DNA from: JAIBJN01 sp963830885
GTDB taxonomy: Bacteria; Actinomycetota; Thermoleophilia; Gaiellales; Gaiellaceae
Assembly (NCBI GenBank): GCA_963830885.1
Contig: CAWHOA010000026.1
Coordinates: forward strand, 1-64,000
Direction of reading: 5' to 3'
DNA length: 64,000 nucleotides
The notes beneath the pieces are model-generated. The model ran no database searches and was not told where the DNA came from. It saw only the letters and a list, made by a program, of their open reading frames with translations. Shown here piece by piece: positions 35,087 to 42,408 of this stretch (the first letter of the stretch is position 1; every line of letters starts with the position of its first letter). A program made the translations under genes and the position numbers.

Positions 35087-35121
35087 AAGGGTCTAGCGCA
35101 ACGCAGGTCCAGGCTTCTAGA
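35082..35121 (+). repeat. Minimal family-2 hairpin (copy I) carrying the def -10 box
   Basis: TCTAGAAG (35082-35089) and CTTCTAGA (35114-35121) are perfect 8-base inverted ends around a 24-base loop with GCGCAACGCAG, the family-2 core. The left end holds the stop codon of the membrane protein. The right end continues as TAGACT (35118-35123), 9 bases before the def GTG. Confidence 0.7.
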
Positions 35122-35132
35122 CTTCGCGGGTC

Positions 35133-35714
35133 GTGGGCGAGGTCGAAGGCCAGGTTCGGAGCGAGGAGCTCGACGCCGAGCGTGATGCCCGGCGTCGAGC
35201 CGCGCTCGCGCAGATCCGGCAATACCCGGACCCGGCCCTGCGGATGCAGGCGCTCGAGGTCGACGAGGCGGACGAGGCGGTGGCCGACCTCGTCGAGCGG
35301 ATGACCCGACTGATGCAGGAGGCGCGCGGGGTGGGTCTCGCGGCGCCCCAGGTCGGCGTCCTGCGCCGGGTCCTCGTCTACCAGACCGACGACGAGGAGC
35401 CGGTGGTCGCGCTCGTCAACCCGCGCCTCACAGGCAGCTCCGAGGAGCGGGAATCGGTGGACGAAGGCTGCCTCTCGCTCGGCGCCGCCACGGTCGTCGT
35501 GCCGGTGGAGCGGCCCGTGACCGTGACCGTGGAGGCGACCACCCCGGACGGAGAGACCGTGACCGTCGAGGCCGAGGGCCTCGAGGCGCGCGTCATCCAG
35601 CACGAGCTGGACCATCTGGACGGCGTCCTCATCCTCGACCGGACGACCCCCGAGGAGCGCCGCAGCGCGCTCGGGCAGCTGCGACCGCAGCCGATCCTCG
35701 GGCCGCTCGTGTGA
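35133..35714 (+). CDS. def: Peptide deformylase
   Basis: This 193-residue metalloenzyme removes the N-formyl group from nascent proteins. The three PDF motifs are intact: GVGLAAPQVG, EGCLSLG (Cys ligand) and QHELDHLDG (two His ligands and the catalytic Glu). It sits directly before fmt, the formylase that creates its substrate. GTG 35133 follows a TAGACT box without a Shine-Dalgarno sequence; the acidic, Arg-rich first 20 residues could be partly untranslated if a later start is used. Confidence 0.95.
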   Translation: MGEVEGQVRSEELDAERDARRRAALAQIRQYPDPALRMQALEVDEADEAVADLVERMTRLMQEARGVGLAAPQVGVLRRVLVYQTDDEEPVVALVNPRLTGSSEERESVDEGCLSLGAATVVVPVERPVTVTVEATTPDGETVTVEAEGLEARVIQHELDHLDGVLILDRTTPEERRSALGQLRPQPILGPLV

Positions 35715-35721
35715 GCCCGTC

Positions 35722-36534
35722 GTGAGCGTTGCCGTCGCGGCGACCGGGACGTTCGGAGCGGGGATCCTCGAGGGCCTCGCGTCGCGCCGCGACATCGAGC
35801 TGCTGCTGACGAAGCCGGACAGCGCGCAGGGCCGCGGGCGCAAGAAGCTGCCGTCGCCCGCCAAGGAGGTCGCGCTCGCCCACGGGCTCCAGGTGCAGCA
35901 ACCGGACCGGCTCACCGAGTTCCCGGGCGAGGCGCGGATCGTGATCGTCGCCGACTACGGGGTGCTCATCCCCGAGAAGCTGCTCGCAGACCGGCTCTGG
36001 CTCAACGTCCATCCGTCGCTCCTCCCGCGCTGGCGCGGGGCGGCGCCCGTCGAGCGCGCGATCATGGAGGGCGACCGCGAGACCGGCGTGACGATCCACC
36101 GCACGACGGCGCAGCTCGACGCCGGCCCGGTCGCCGCCCAGAGGCGGTTCCCCATCGGGCCGGAGGACGACGCCGGGGTCGTCCTCGAGCGGGCGAACCG
36201 CGTGGCGCTCGAGCTCCTCGACGAGGTCTTCGCCGAGCCGACGTTCGTCCCGCAGCCCGAGGTAGGGGTCACCTACGCGGACAAGATCTCGGCCGCCGAC
36301 CGCGACCTGGACTGGTCGCTGCCGCCCGAGGAGAACCTCAACCGGATTCGCGCCCTCTCCCCGCACATCGGGGCGCGGGGGCTCGTCGACGGGCGTCGTC
36401 TGATCATCTGGCGGGCCCGCCCGGCGCGGCCGGAGGCGACGTTCGTCGCCGGGGGGATCGAGCCGCTCGAGGTGCAGAAGGAAGGCGGCCGCCGCCTGCC
36501 CGTGGAGGAGTACCTCCGCGGCCTGCGCAAGTGA
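35722..36534 (+). CDS. fmt: Methionyl-tRNA formyltransferase
   Basis: This 270-residue enzyme formylates initiator Met-tRNA using 10-formyl-tetrahydrofolate. The catalytic core is WLNVHPSLLPRWRGAAPV with the Asn/His pair and the Asp in TTAQLDAGP. The C-terminal OB domain (ENLNRIRALSPHIGARG) is shorter than usual; typical proteins have about 310 residues. It lies in the order def-fmt-rsmB, coupled to rsmB by GTGA. Confidence 0.93.
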   Translation: MSVAVAATGTFGAGILEGLASRRDIELLLTKPDSAQGRGRKKLPSPAKEVALAHGLQVQQPDRLTEFPGEARIVIVADYGVLIPEKLLADRLWLNVHPSLLPRWRGAAPVERAIMEGDRETGVTIHRTTAQLDAGPVAAQRRFPIGPEDDAGVVLERANRVALELLDEVFAEPTFVPQPEVGVTYADKISAADRDLDWSLPPEENLNRIRALSPHIGARGLVDGRRLIIWRARPARPEATFVAGGIEPLEVQKEGGRRLPVEEYLRGLRK

Positions 36535-37781
36535 CGTCGCCGGCACGGCGCGTCGCGGCCAGGGTCGTCCAGCGCGTCTTCGAGGAGGAGGCCTACGCCG
36601 ACCGCGCCTTCCGGGGCTCGGCCGAGCGGCTCGAACCGCGCGACCGCGCCTTCGCCCAGCAGCTCGCCTACGGGACGGTTCAGCGCGTCCGCACGCTCGA
36701 CCACGCGATCGAGACGCTCGGCCGCCGGCCGGTGCGAAAGCTCGACCCGCCCGTGCGCGCGGCGCTGCGCACCGGGGCCTACCAGCTCGCCTTCATGGAC
36801 GGCGTCCCCCCGCACGCGGCGGTGAACGAGACCGTGGAGCTCGTGCGCGGCGCCGGGCTCGAGCGCGCCGTCGCCTTCACGAACGCGGTCATGCGGCGCC
36901 TCGCTGAAGGCCTGCCGGGCCTGCTCGCCCGCCTGCACGAGGAGACGCCGGCCGCCGCCGCGCTCCTGCACTCCTATCCCGACTGGATCGCCGAGGCCTG
37001 GTGGCGCGAGCTCGGCCCCGAGGACGCGCGCGCGCTCATGCGGGCCCAGAACGAGCCGCCGGAGACGGCGGTGCGGACGCCGGACGGGCCGCTCGTCGTC
37101 GACACGATCCCGCCGGAGTGGGTCGAGAGCGGCTACGCGTGGCCGCAGAGCCGGGGATCGCAGCTTGCCGGCGCGGCGGTGGGCGCGCGGCCGGGTGAGC
37201 GGATCCTCGACCTCTGCGCGGCGCCCGGCGGGAAGGCGACGCAGCTGGCGGCCGCCGGCGCGGACGTCGTCGCGGTCGAGAAGCACGAGGGCCGGGCGCG
37301 TGAGCTGGAGGAGAACGCCCGGCGCCTCGGTGCGCCCCTGACCGTCGTGAACGCCGATGCCCTGGAGCTGCCGGACGCCCTGGAGGGCTTCGACCGCGCG
37401 CTCGTGGACGCGCCCTGCTCCGGGCTCGGCGTCCTCAACTCGCGCCCCGACCTGCGCTGGCGCGGCGAGCCGCTGCCGGAGCTCCAGCTTGCCCTCCTTC
37501 GCGCGGCGGCCGAGCGCGTGCGCCCGGGCGGCACGATCACGTACGCGGTCTGCACGATCAACCGCGCGGAGAACGAGGACGTCGTCGACGCGTTCGGCTT
37601 CCCGGTCGAGGATCTCGGCGCGCACTGGCCGGAGTACCGGCACCCGCGGAGGCCCGAGCTCCTGCTCACGCTGCCCCACGTCCACCGGACGTCCGGCTTC
37701 TTCGTCGCCAGGCTCCGACGTAGGATCACCGGACGTAGGATCAGACACCGTGGCCTGGCGCGACTGGATCCGGACTGTTGA
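36531..37781 (+). CDS. rsmB: 16S rRNA m5C967 methyltransferase RsmB
   Basis: This 416-residue SAM-dependent methyltransferase has an N-terminal NusB-like RNA-binding domain (RDRAFAQQLAYGTVQRVRTL) and a C-terminal Rossmann domain with LDLCAAPGGKATQLAA, VNADALELPD, the catalytic Cys pair in DAPCSGLGVLNSRPDLRW, and YAVCTINRAENEDVV. The last about 18 residues after FFVARLRR are low-complexity and overlap rpe by 32 bases across a tandem 15-base duplication. The natural end may be earlier. Confidence 0.93.
   Translation: MTSPARRVAARVVQRVFEEEAYADRAFRGSAERLEPRDRAFAQQLAYGTVQRVRTLDHAIETLGRRPVRKLDPPVRAALRTGAYQLAFMDGVPPHAAVNETVELVRGAGLERAVAFTNAVMRRLAEGLPGLLARLHEETPAAAALLHSYPDWIAEAWWRELGPEDARALMRAQNEPPETAVRTPDGPLVVDTIPPEWVESGYAWPQSRGSQLAGAAVGARPGERILDLCAAPGGKATQLAAAGADVVAVEKHEGRARELEENARRLGAPLTVVNADALELPDALEGFDRALVDAPCSGLGVLNSRPDLRWRGEPLPELQLALLRAAAERVRPGGTITYAVCTINRAENEDVVDAFGFPVEDLGAHWPEYRHPRRPELLLTLPHVHRTSGFFVARLRRRITGRRIRHRGLARLDPDC
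37717..37743 (+). repeat. Tandem 15-base duplication carrying two TAGGAT boxes
   Basis: GACGTAGGATCA occurs at 37717 and again at 37732 (period 15). Each copy contains TAGGAT; the second lies 8 bases before the rpe GTG. The duplication adds about five residues to the RsmB tail and may double the rpe promoter box. Confidence 0.6.
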
Positions 37782-38436
37782 GATCGAGCCGTCGCTCTAC
37801 GCCGCCGACTTCGCCGATCTCGGCAACCAGGTGCGCCACCTGCTGAACGCGGGGGCCCGCGTCTTCCACTTCGACGTGGGTGACGGGCACTTCGTGGAGC
37901 CGATCACGATCGGGCCCGTCGTCCTCCGGTCGATCGCGCCCATGATCCACCAGGCCGGCGGGGTGATCGACGTGCATCTCATGGTCACGAACCCCGAGCA
38001 TCACTTCCAGCAGATCAGCGAGGCGGGCGGCGACAGCGTCACCTTCCACGTCGAGGCCTGTGAGGAGCCGTGGAACGCGATCGCGCTCGCCCGCGCGCAG
38101 GACCTCGGCGTCGGCGTCGCGTTCAACCCGGAGACCTCCGTGCAGGACGCGGTCGCGGCGTCCCTGGGCGCCGATCTCGTCCTTTGCATGAGCATCCACC
38201 CCGGCTACTCGGGCCAGCAGTTCATGCCGGACGCGCTCCCGCGGATCCGCGACCTCCGCTTCCAGCTCCACGAGCGCGTGGTCGTCCAGGTCGACGGCGG
38301 CATCACCCAGGACAACGTCAGATCGGTGTACGAGGCCGGCGCCGACGCGATCGTGGCCGGAACCGCGATCTTCGGCCACGAGGACCTCGCGCGCGCCTAC
38401 CACCGGCTCGTGCGCGCGCTCGTCCCCGATGGGTGA
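37750..38436 (+). CDS. rpe: Ribulose-phosphate 3-epimerase
   Basis: This 228-residue TIM barrel interconverts ribulose 5-phosphate and xylulose 5-phosphate in the pentose phosphate pathway. Motifs are EPSLYAADFADLGNQV, the metal-binding FHFDVGDGHFVEPITIGP, IDVHLMVTNPEHH, MSIHPGYSGQQFMPDALPRI and QVDGGITQDNVRSVYEAGAD. It precedes ribD by an 8-base overlap, which fits because ribulose 5-phosphate is a riboflavin precursor used by RibBA. It starts at GTG. Confidence 0.96.
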   Translation: MAWRDWIRTVEIEPSLYAADFADLGNQVRHLLNAGARVFHFDVGDGHFVEPITIGPVVLRSIAPMIHQAGGVIDVHLMVTNPEHHFQQISEAGGDSVTFHVEACEEPWNAIALARAQDLGVGVAFNPETSVQDAVAASLGADLVLCMSIHPGYSGQQFMPDALPRIRDLRFQLHERVVVQVDGGITQDNVRSVYEAGADAIVAGTAIFGHEDLARAYHRLVRALVPDG

Positions 38437-39391
38437 CGACGAACGGCTGGCCCGCGCTCTCGAGCTGGCCGAGCGCGGGCGCGGCACGACGGCGCCCAAC
38501 CCAGTCGTCGGCGCCGTCCTCGTCCGGGACGGCGAGGTGGTGGGTGAAGGCTGGCACGAGCGACCCGGGGGCCCGCACGCCGAGATCGCCGCGCTGCAGG
38601 CGGCCGGCGACCGCGCCCGGGGCGCGACGGCGTACGTCACGCTCGAGCCGTGCGCGCATCAGGGGCGGACGCCGCCCTGCGCCGACGCGCTGATCGAGGC
38701 CGGCGTGGCCCGCGTGGTGGCGGCCGTCGGCGACCCGAACCCCCTGACGAACGGCATCGGCTTCGAGCGGCTCCGGGCCGCCGGGATCCAGGTCGATCTC
38801 CCGGGCGGGGAGGCCGAATGGCTCGCGAGCGTGCAGAACGAGGACTACCGCGTCTGGATCTCGCAGCGGCGGCCGTTCGTCGTCTACAAGGCGGCCGTCA
38901 CCCTGGACGGCAGGGTCACCGTGCCCGGCTCGCGCTGGGTGACCGGGGAGGAGAGCCGCCGCCTCGTCCACGAGCTGCGCGCGACCACGGACGCCGTGGC
39001 CGTCGGGATGGGCGCCGTGCGCGCCGACAACCCGGAGCTCACGGCCCGCGGCGTCGCCGCCACGCGTCAGCCTCGCCGGCTCGCGTTCGGCCGCGGACCG
39101 CTTCCGGAGGGCTCCGAGCTCGAGCTCCTCAGCGGGCCGCTCGACGAGGAGCTTGCCCGCCTGGCCGACGAGGGCGTCCGCTCGCTCCTGCTCGAAGGGG
39201 GGCCCACGCTCGCCACCGCCTTCGTCAAGGCCGGCCTGGTCGACAAGCTGATGCTCTTCGTGGCGCCGACGCTCGCGGGCGCCGGGCCGAGCTACCTCGG
39301 GGAGCTGCCCGAGCCCGTCCGGCTTCTCCACGGGTCGGGCCGGGCCGTCGGCGAGGACTGGCTCGCCACGGCCTACCTGCGCGAGCCCTGA
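38429..39391 (+). CDS. ribD: Bifunctional riboflavin deaminase/reductase RibD
   Basis: This 320-residue enzyme performs steps 2 and 3 of riboflavin synthesis. The N-terminal deaminase has the zinc motif HAEIAALQAAGD...YVTLEPCAHQGRTPPCADAL. The C-terminal NADPH reductase has VYKAAVTLDGRVTVPGSRWV, DAVAVGMGAVRADNPELTAR and LLEGGPTLATAFVKAGLVDK. It overlaps rpe by 8 bases (start inside rpe), so there is no room for an FMN riboswitch in front of the operon. Confidence 0.96.
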   Translation: MGDDERLARALELAERGRGTTAPNPVVGAVLVRDGEVVGEGWHERPGGPHAEIAALQAAGDRARGATAYVTLEPCAHQGRTPPCADALIEAGVARVVAAVGDPNPLTNGIGFERLRAAGIQVDLPGGEAEWLASVQNEDYRVWISQRRPFVVYKAAVTLDGRVTVPGSRWVTGEESRRLVHELRATTDAVAVGMGAVRADNPELTARGVAATRQPRRLAFGRGPLPEGSELELLSGPLDEELARLADEGVRSLLLEGGPTLATAFVKAGLVDKLMLFVAPTLAGAGPSYLGELPEPVRLLHGSGRAVGEDWLATAYLREP

Positions 39392-39404
39392 GTATCCTCG
39401 ACCT

Positions 39405-39983
39405 GTGTTCACCGGCATCGTCCGCGAGCTCGGCACCGTCGAGGCGGTGAGCGACGGAGAAGGCGTCGTCCGCCTCACCGTGCGCGCCCCCGAGGCGGCC
39501 GGGCGCTCCGGCGTCGGCGACTCCGTGAGCATCAACGGCGTCTGCCTGACGGCCGTGGCCGTCGCGGACGGCGCCCTCGACTTCGACGTCGTCCCGGAGA
39601 CGCTCCGTCGCAGCTCGCTCGGGCGCCTGGAGCCGGGGGTGGAGGTCAACGTCGAGCCGGCGCTGCTGGCCGGCGAGCCGCTCGGCGGGCACATCGTCCA
39701 GGGCCACGTCGACGGGCTCGGGCGGGTGCGCCGCGCCGACGACGAAGGCCTGGAGGTCGAGGCGCCGCCCGAGATCCTCCGCTACTGCGTCGAGAAGGGC
39801 TCGATCACGGTCGAGGGCGTCAGCCTCACGATTGCGTCACTGGGCGAGGAGACGTTCGGCGTGGCGCTGATCCCGCACACGCGAGCGGCGACCACCCTGG
39901 GTGCGGCGCGCGAGGGCGACGAGCTGAACCTGGAGGTCGACGTCGTCGCGAAGCATGTCGAGCGCCTGGTGGGGCCGCGGTGA
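39405..39983 (+). CDS. ribE: Riboflavin synthase alpha subunit
   Basis: This 192-residue protein has the characteristic start MFTGIVRELGTVEAV and two lumazine-binding barrel repeats (SVSINGVCLTAVAVADGALD; SITVEGVSLTIASLGEETFG). It dismutates two 6,7-dimethyl-8-ribityllumazine molecules to riboflavin. A TATCCT box (39393-39398) lies 6 bases before GTG 39405, so an internal leaderless promoter in the rib operon is plausible. It overlaps the next gene by 4 bases. Confidence 0.95.
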   Translation: MFTGIVRELGTVEAVSDGEGVVRLTVRAPEAAGRSGVGDSVSINGVCLTAVAVADGALDFDVVPETLRRSSLGRLEPGVEVNVEPALLAGEPLGGHIVQGHVDGLGRVRRADDEGLEVEAPPEILRYCVEKGSITVEGVSLTIASLGEETFGVALIPHTRAATTLGAAREGDELNLEVDVVAKHVERLVGPR

Positions 39984-40408
39984 GGCTCGACCCGCTGTAC
40001 CGGATCACGTTCAGCTACCGCGACCGCTTCGGCGCCGACGACGAGCTGCTTCTGCTTGCCGAGGGCAGGTGCGAAGGCCGGGTGGCCGGGAGCTTCCGGG
40101 CCGCGAACCGGGCGAGGAAGGACGGGGCCGCGTGGCTTCCCGACCTCCACGGCGCCGTCGAGACGGAGGACGGAGCCACGGTCCTGCTCCACCTGACCGG
40201 CCGTGGGCGGCCCGACGTCGAGCCGGCCGGCCGCGTGGTCGGCTCCGTCACGCACGTGACCGAGGACGAGCGCTACGCCTGGCTGAACGAGACGGTCGGC
40301 GCCGTCGCGGGCGAGGTGTACCGCGGCGATCGGGTCGTTCTGGAGGTCTCGGCGCTGGTGTGGGAGCCTCTGGGAGAGTCGCCGGGATACGATCCCAGCG
40401 GGAGATGA
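39980..40408 (+). CDS. DUF3237-like protein in the riboflavin operon
   Basis: This 142-residue protein has a beta-rich pattern: LDPLYRITFSYRDRF, HGAVETEDGATVLLHLTGRG and DERYAWLNETVGAVAGEVYR. The 'TEDGA ... L...GRG ... YAWLN' pattern matches DUF3237 proteins, which are small barrels without an assigned function. It is translationally coupled on both sides (GTGA with ribE and ATGA with ribBA), so a role linked to riboflavin or flavin use is plausible but unproven. Family assignment is moderate. Confidence 0.65.
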   Translation: MRLDPLYRITFSYRDRFGADDELLLLAEGRCEGRVAGSFRAANRARKDGAAWLPDLHGAVETEDGATVLLHLTGRGRPDVEPAGRVVGSVTHVTEDERYAWLNETVGAVAGEVYRGDRVVLEVSALVWEPLGESPGYDPSGR

Positions 40409-41664
40409 GCGCGCAGATGGAGACGAGGGCGTCCTTCGCCACGATCGAGGAGGCGATCGACGACATCCGCCAGGGGAAGATGGTGGTCGTCGTCGACGCC
40501 GCCGACCGCGAGAACGAGGGCGACCTGACCATCGCGGCCCAGTTCGCCACCCCTGAGGCGGTCAACTTCATGGCCACGCACGGGCGGGGCCTCATCTGCC
40601 TCTGCCTCACCGAGGAGCGCTGCGACGAGCTCGCGCTCAGACCGATGACCTACAACAACGAGACGCCGAACGAGACCGCCTTCACCATCGCGATCGAGGC
40701 GCGCGAGGGCGTCACGACAGGGATCTCCGCGGCCGACCGCGCGCACACCATCCAGGTGGCGATCGACCCGACGAAGGGCCCGCACGATCTCGTCCAGCCG
40801 GGCCACGTCTTCCCGCTCCGCGCGAGCCCCGGCGGGGTGCTGCAGCGCGCGGGACAGACCGAGGCGGCCGTCGACCTCACCCGCCTGGCGGGCCTGAACC
40901 CGGCCGGCGTCGTCTGCGAGATCATGAACGAGGACGGGACGATGGCCCGCGTCCCCGACCTGATCCCGTACTGCGACCGCCACGGAATCAAGATGGTGAC
41001 GGTCGAGGACCTGATCGAGTACCGGCGCCGCACCGAGCAGCTGGTCGAGCGGATGACGACGGTCCGGCTGCCGACCGCCTACGGCGACTTCACGGCGGTC
41101 GCGTTCCGGGAGGTGCTGACCGGGAAGACGCACGTCGCGCTCGTGCGGGGCGAGGTCGCCGGGGAGGAGGATGTCCTCGTCCGCGTCCACTCCGAATGCC
41201 TCACCGGCGACGTCTTCCACTCGCTCCGCTGCGACTGCGGCGAGCAGCTCGAGCTCGCGCTGCGCCGCATCGCCGGCGAGGAGCGCGGCGTTCTCCTCTA
41301 CATGTCCCAGGAGGGCCGCGGCATCGGGCTCCTGGCGAAGCTGAAGGCCTACGAGCTGCAGGAGAACGGGCTCGACACCGTGGAGGCGAACATCGAGCTC
41401 GGCTTCCCGCCCGACGCGCGGGAATACGGCATCGGCTCGCAGATCCTGGCCGAGCTCGGGCTCTCGACCATCCGGATCCTCACGAACAACCCGCGCAAGA
41501 TCACGGGGATCGAGGCCTTCGGCCTCAAGGTGGTCGAACAGGTGCCGATCGAGGTGCCGCCCAACCTGGAGAACCAGCAGTACCTGGAGACCAAGCGCGA
41601 CAAGCTGGGCCACCGGCTCCACCACCAGGAGCAGCGCTTCGAGCCGCCGGGAGACGACGAGTGA
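40405..41664 (+). CDS. ribBA: Bifunctional DHBP synthase / GTP cyclohydrolase II
   Basis: This 419-residue fusion starts both branches of riboflavin synthesis. The N-terminal DHBP synthase has VVVVDAADRENEGDLTIAA, FMATHGRGLICLCLT and AGQTEAAVDLTRLAGLNPAG. The C-terminal GTP cyclohydrolase II has VRVHSECLTGDVFHSLRCDC (zinc Cys), YMSQEGRGIGLLAKLKAY and ILTNNPRKITGIEAFGL. The ATG at 40405 overlaps the upstream stop (ATGA) and follows GCGGGAG. Both domains are complete. Confidence 0.96.
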   Translation: MSAQMETRASFATIEEAIDDIRQGKMVVVVDAADRENEGDLTIAAQFATPEAVNFMATHGRGLICLCLTEERCDELALRPMTYNNETPNETAFTIAIEAREGVTTGISAADRAHTIQVAIDPTKGPHDLVQPGHVFPLRASPGGVLQRAGQTEAAVDLTRLAGLNPAGVVCEIMNEDGTMARVPDLIPYCDRHGIKMVTVEDLIEYRRRTEQLVERMTTVRLPTAYGDFTAVAFREVLTGKTHVALVRGEVAGEEDVLVRVHSECLTGDVFHSLRCDCGEQLELALRRIAGEERGVLLYMSQEGRGIGLLAKLKAYELQENGLDTVEANIELGFPPDAREYGIGSQILAELGLSTIRILTNNPRKITGIEAFGLKVVEQVPIEVPPNLENQQYLETKRDKLGHRLHHQEQRFEPPGDDE

Positions 41665-42200
41665 GCGACGTGCTGGGCTCGCCGGAGCACGCGATCGGGC
41701 GCCTGCGCATGCCCGAGGGCGTCGGCGTGATCGAAGGCTCGCCCAACGGCCAGCGCCGCGCGGTCGGCATCGTCGTCGGGCGTTTCAACGGCGAGATCAC
41801 CTCGAAGCTGCTCGACGGCGCGATCGCCGCGCTCGAGGAGGCCGGGGTCGAGCGGGACCGGATCGACATCGTGCCCGTGCCGGGCGCGTTCGAGCTCCCG
41901 CTCGGCGCGATGGCGCTGGCCCGCACCCGGCAGTACTCCTGCGTGGTCGCGCTCGGCTGCGTCATCCGCGGCCAGACGCCGCACTTCGACTTCGTCGCCG
42001 GCGAGGCGGCGAGCGGGCTCCAGCTCGCCGCGCTCGAGACCGGGATCCCGGTCTCCTTCGGCGTCCTCACCTGCGACAACCGCGAGCAGGCCGAGGCCCG
42101 GGCGGGAGGCGCGCTGGGGAACAAGGGCACCGAGGCCGCGCGCTCCGCGCTCGAGATGGCCGACGTCTTCGGCCTGCTCCGGTCGCGCGCGGGTCAGTAG
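41661..42200 (+). CDS. ribH: 6,7-dimethyl-8-ribityllumazine synthase
   Basis: This 179-residue lumazine synthase forms icosahedral or pentameric shells. Motifs are VGIVVGRFNGEITSKLLDGA, VPVPGAFELPLGAMALARTR, ALGCVIRGQTPHFDFVAGEA and PVSFGVLTCDNREQAEARAG. The first about 35 residues before the fold are longer than in most homologues. It is coupled to ribBA by GTGA and is followed by rpmB with its own promoter box. Confidence 0.95.
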   Translation: MSDVLGSPEHAIGRLRMPEGVGVIEGSPNGQRRAVGIVVGRFNGEITSKLLDGAIAALEEAGVERDRIDIVPVPGAFELPLGAMALARTRQYSCVVALGCVIRGQTPHFDFVAGEAASGLQLAALETGIPVSFGVLTCDNREQAEARAGGALGNKGTEAARSALEMADVFGLLRSRAGQ

Positions 42201-42201
42201 C

Positions 42202-42207
42202 TATACT
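42202..42207 (+). promoter_or_regulatory. -10 box TATACT of rpmB (leaderless)
   Basis: TATACT, nearly the sigma-70 consensus, is 9 bases before ATG 42217 and immediately follows the ribH stop. There is no Shine-Dalgarno sequence. The same box with similar spacing precedes rpmF at 51355. Confidence 0.65.
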
Positions 42208-42216
42208 CCTCCGCCG

Positions 42217-42408
42217 ATGTCCAAGGTCTGCGCAGTCTGCGGGAAGGGCCCTTCCTTCGGGAACAACCGGAGCCATTCGATGGTGGCCACGAAGCGGCGC
42301 TTCAACCCCAACCTCCAGCGTGTTCGCATCCTCGTGAACGGAGCGGCGCGCCGGGCCTACGTCTGCACGCGGTGCCTGAAGTCGGGCCGCGTCGAGAAGG
42401 CGATCTAG
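42217..42408 (+). CDS. rpmB: 50S ribosomal protein L28
   Basis: This 63-residue protein, MSKVCAVCGKGPSFGNNRSH followed by SMVATKRRFNPNLQRVRI, is a canonical L28 with a CxxC pair near the N-terminus and a second (VCTRCLKSGRV) near the C-terminus. This is the four-cysteine, zinc-binding form. The last 37 bases overlap the proposed start of fakA. The order rpmB followed by a DAK2-domain gene is conserved in many Gram-positive bacteria. Confidence 0.96.
   Translation: MSKVCAVCGKGPSFGNNRSHSMVATKRRFNPNLQRVRILVNGAARRAYVCTRCLKSGRVEKAI

Noticed and set aside
38400..38440. FMN riboswitch before ribD or SAM riboswitch before metK
   Set aside because: ribD overlaps rpe and the gap before metK is 25 bases, so no leader of sufficient size exists. 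No riboswitch core sequence was seen.
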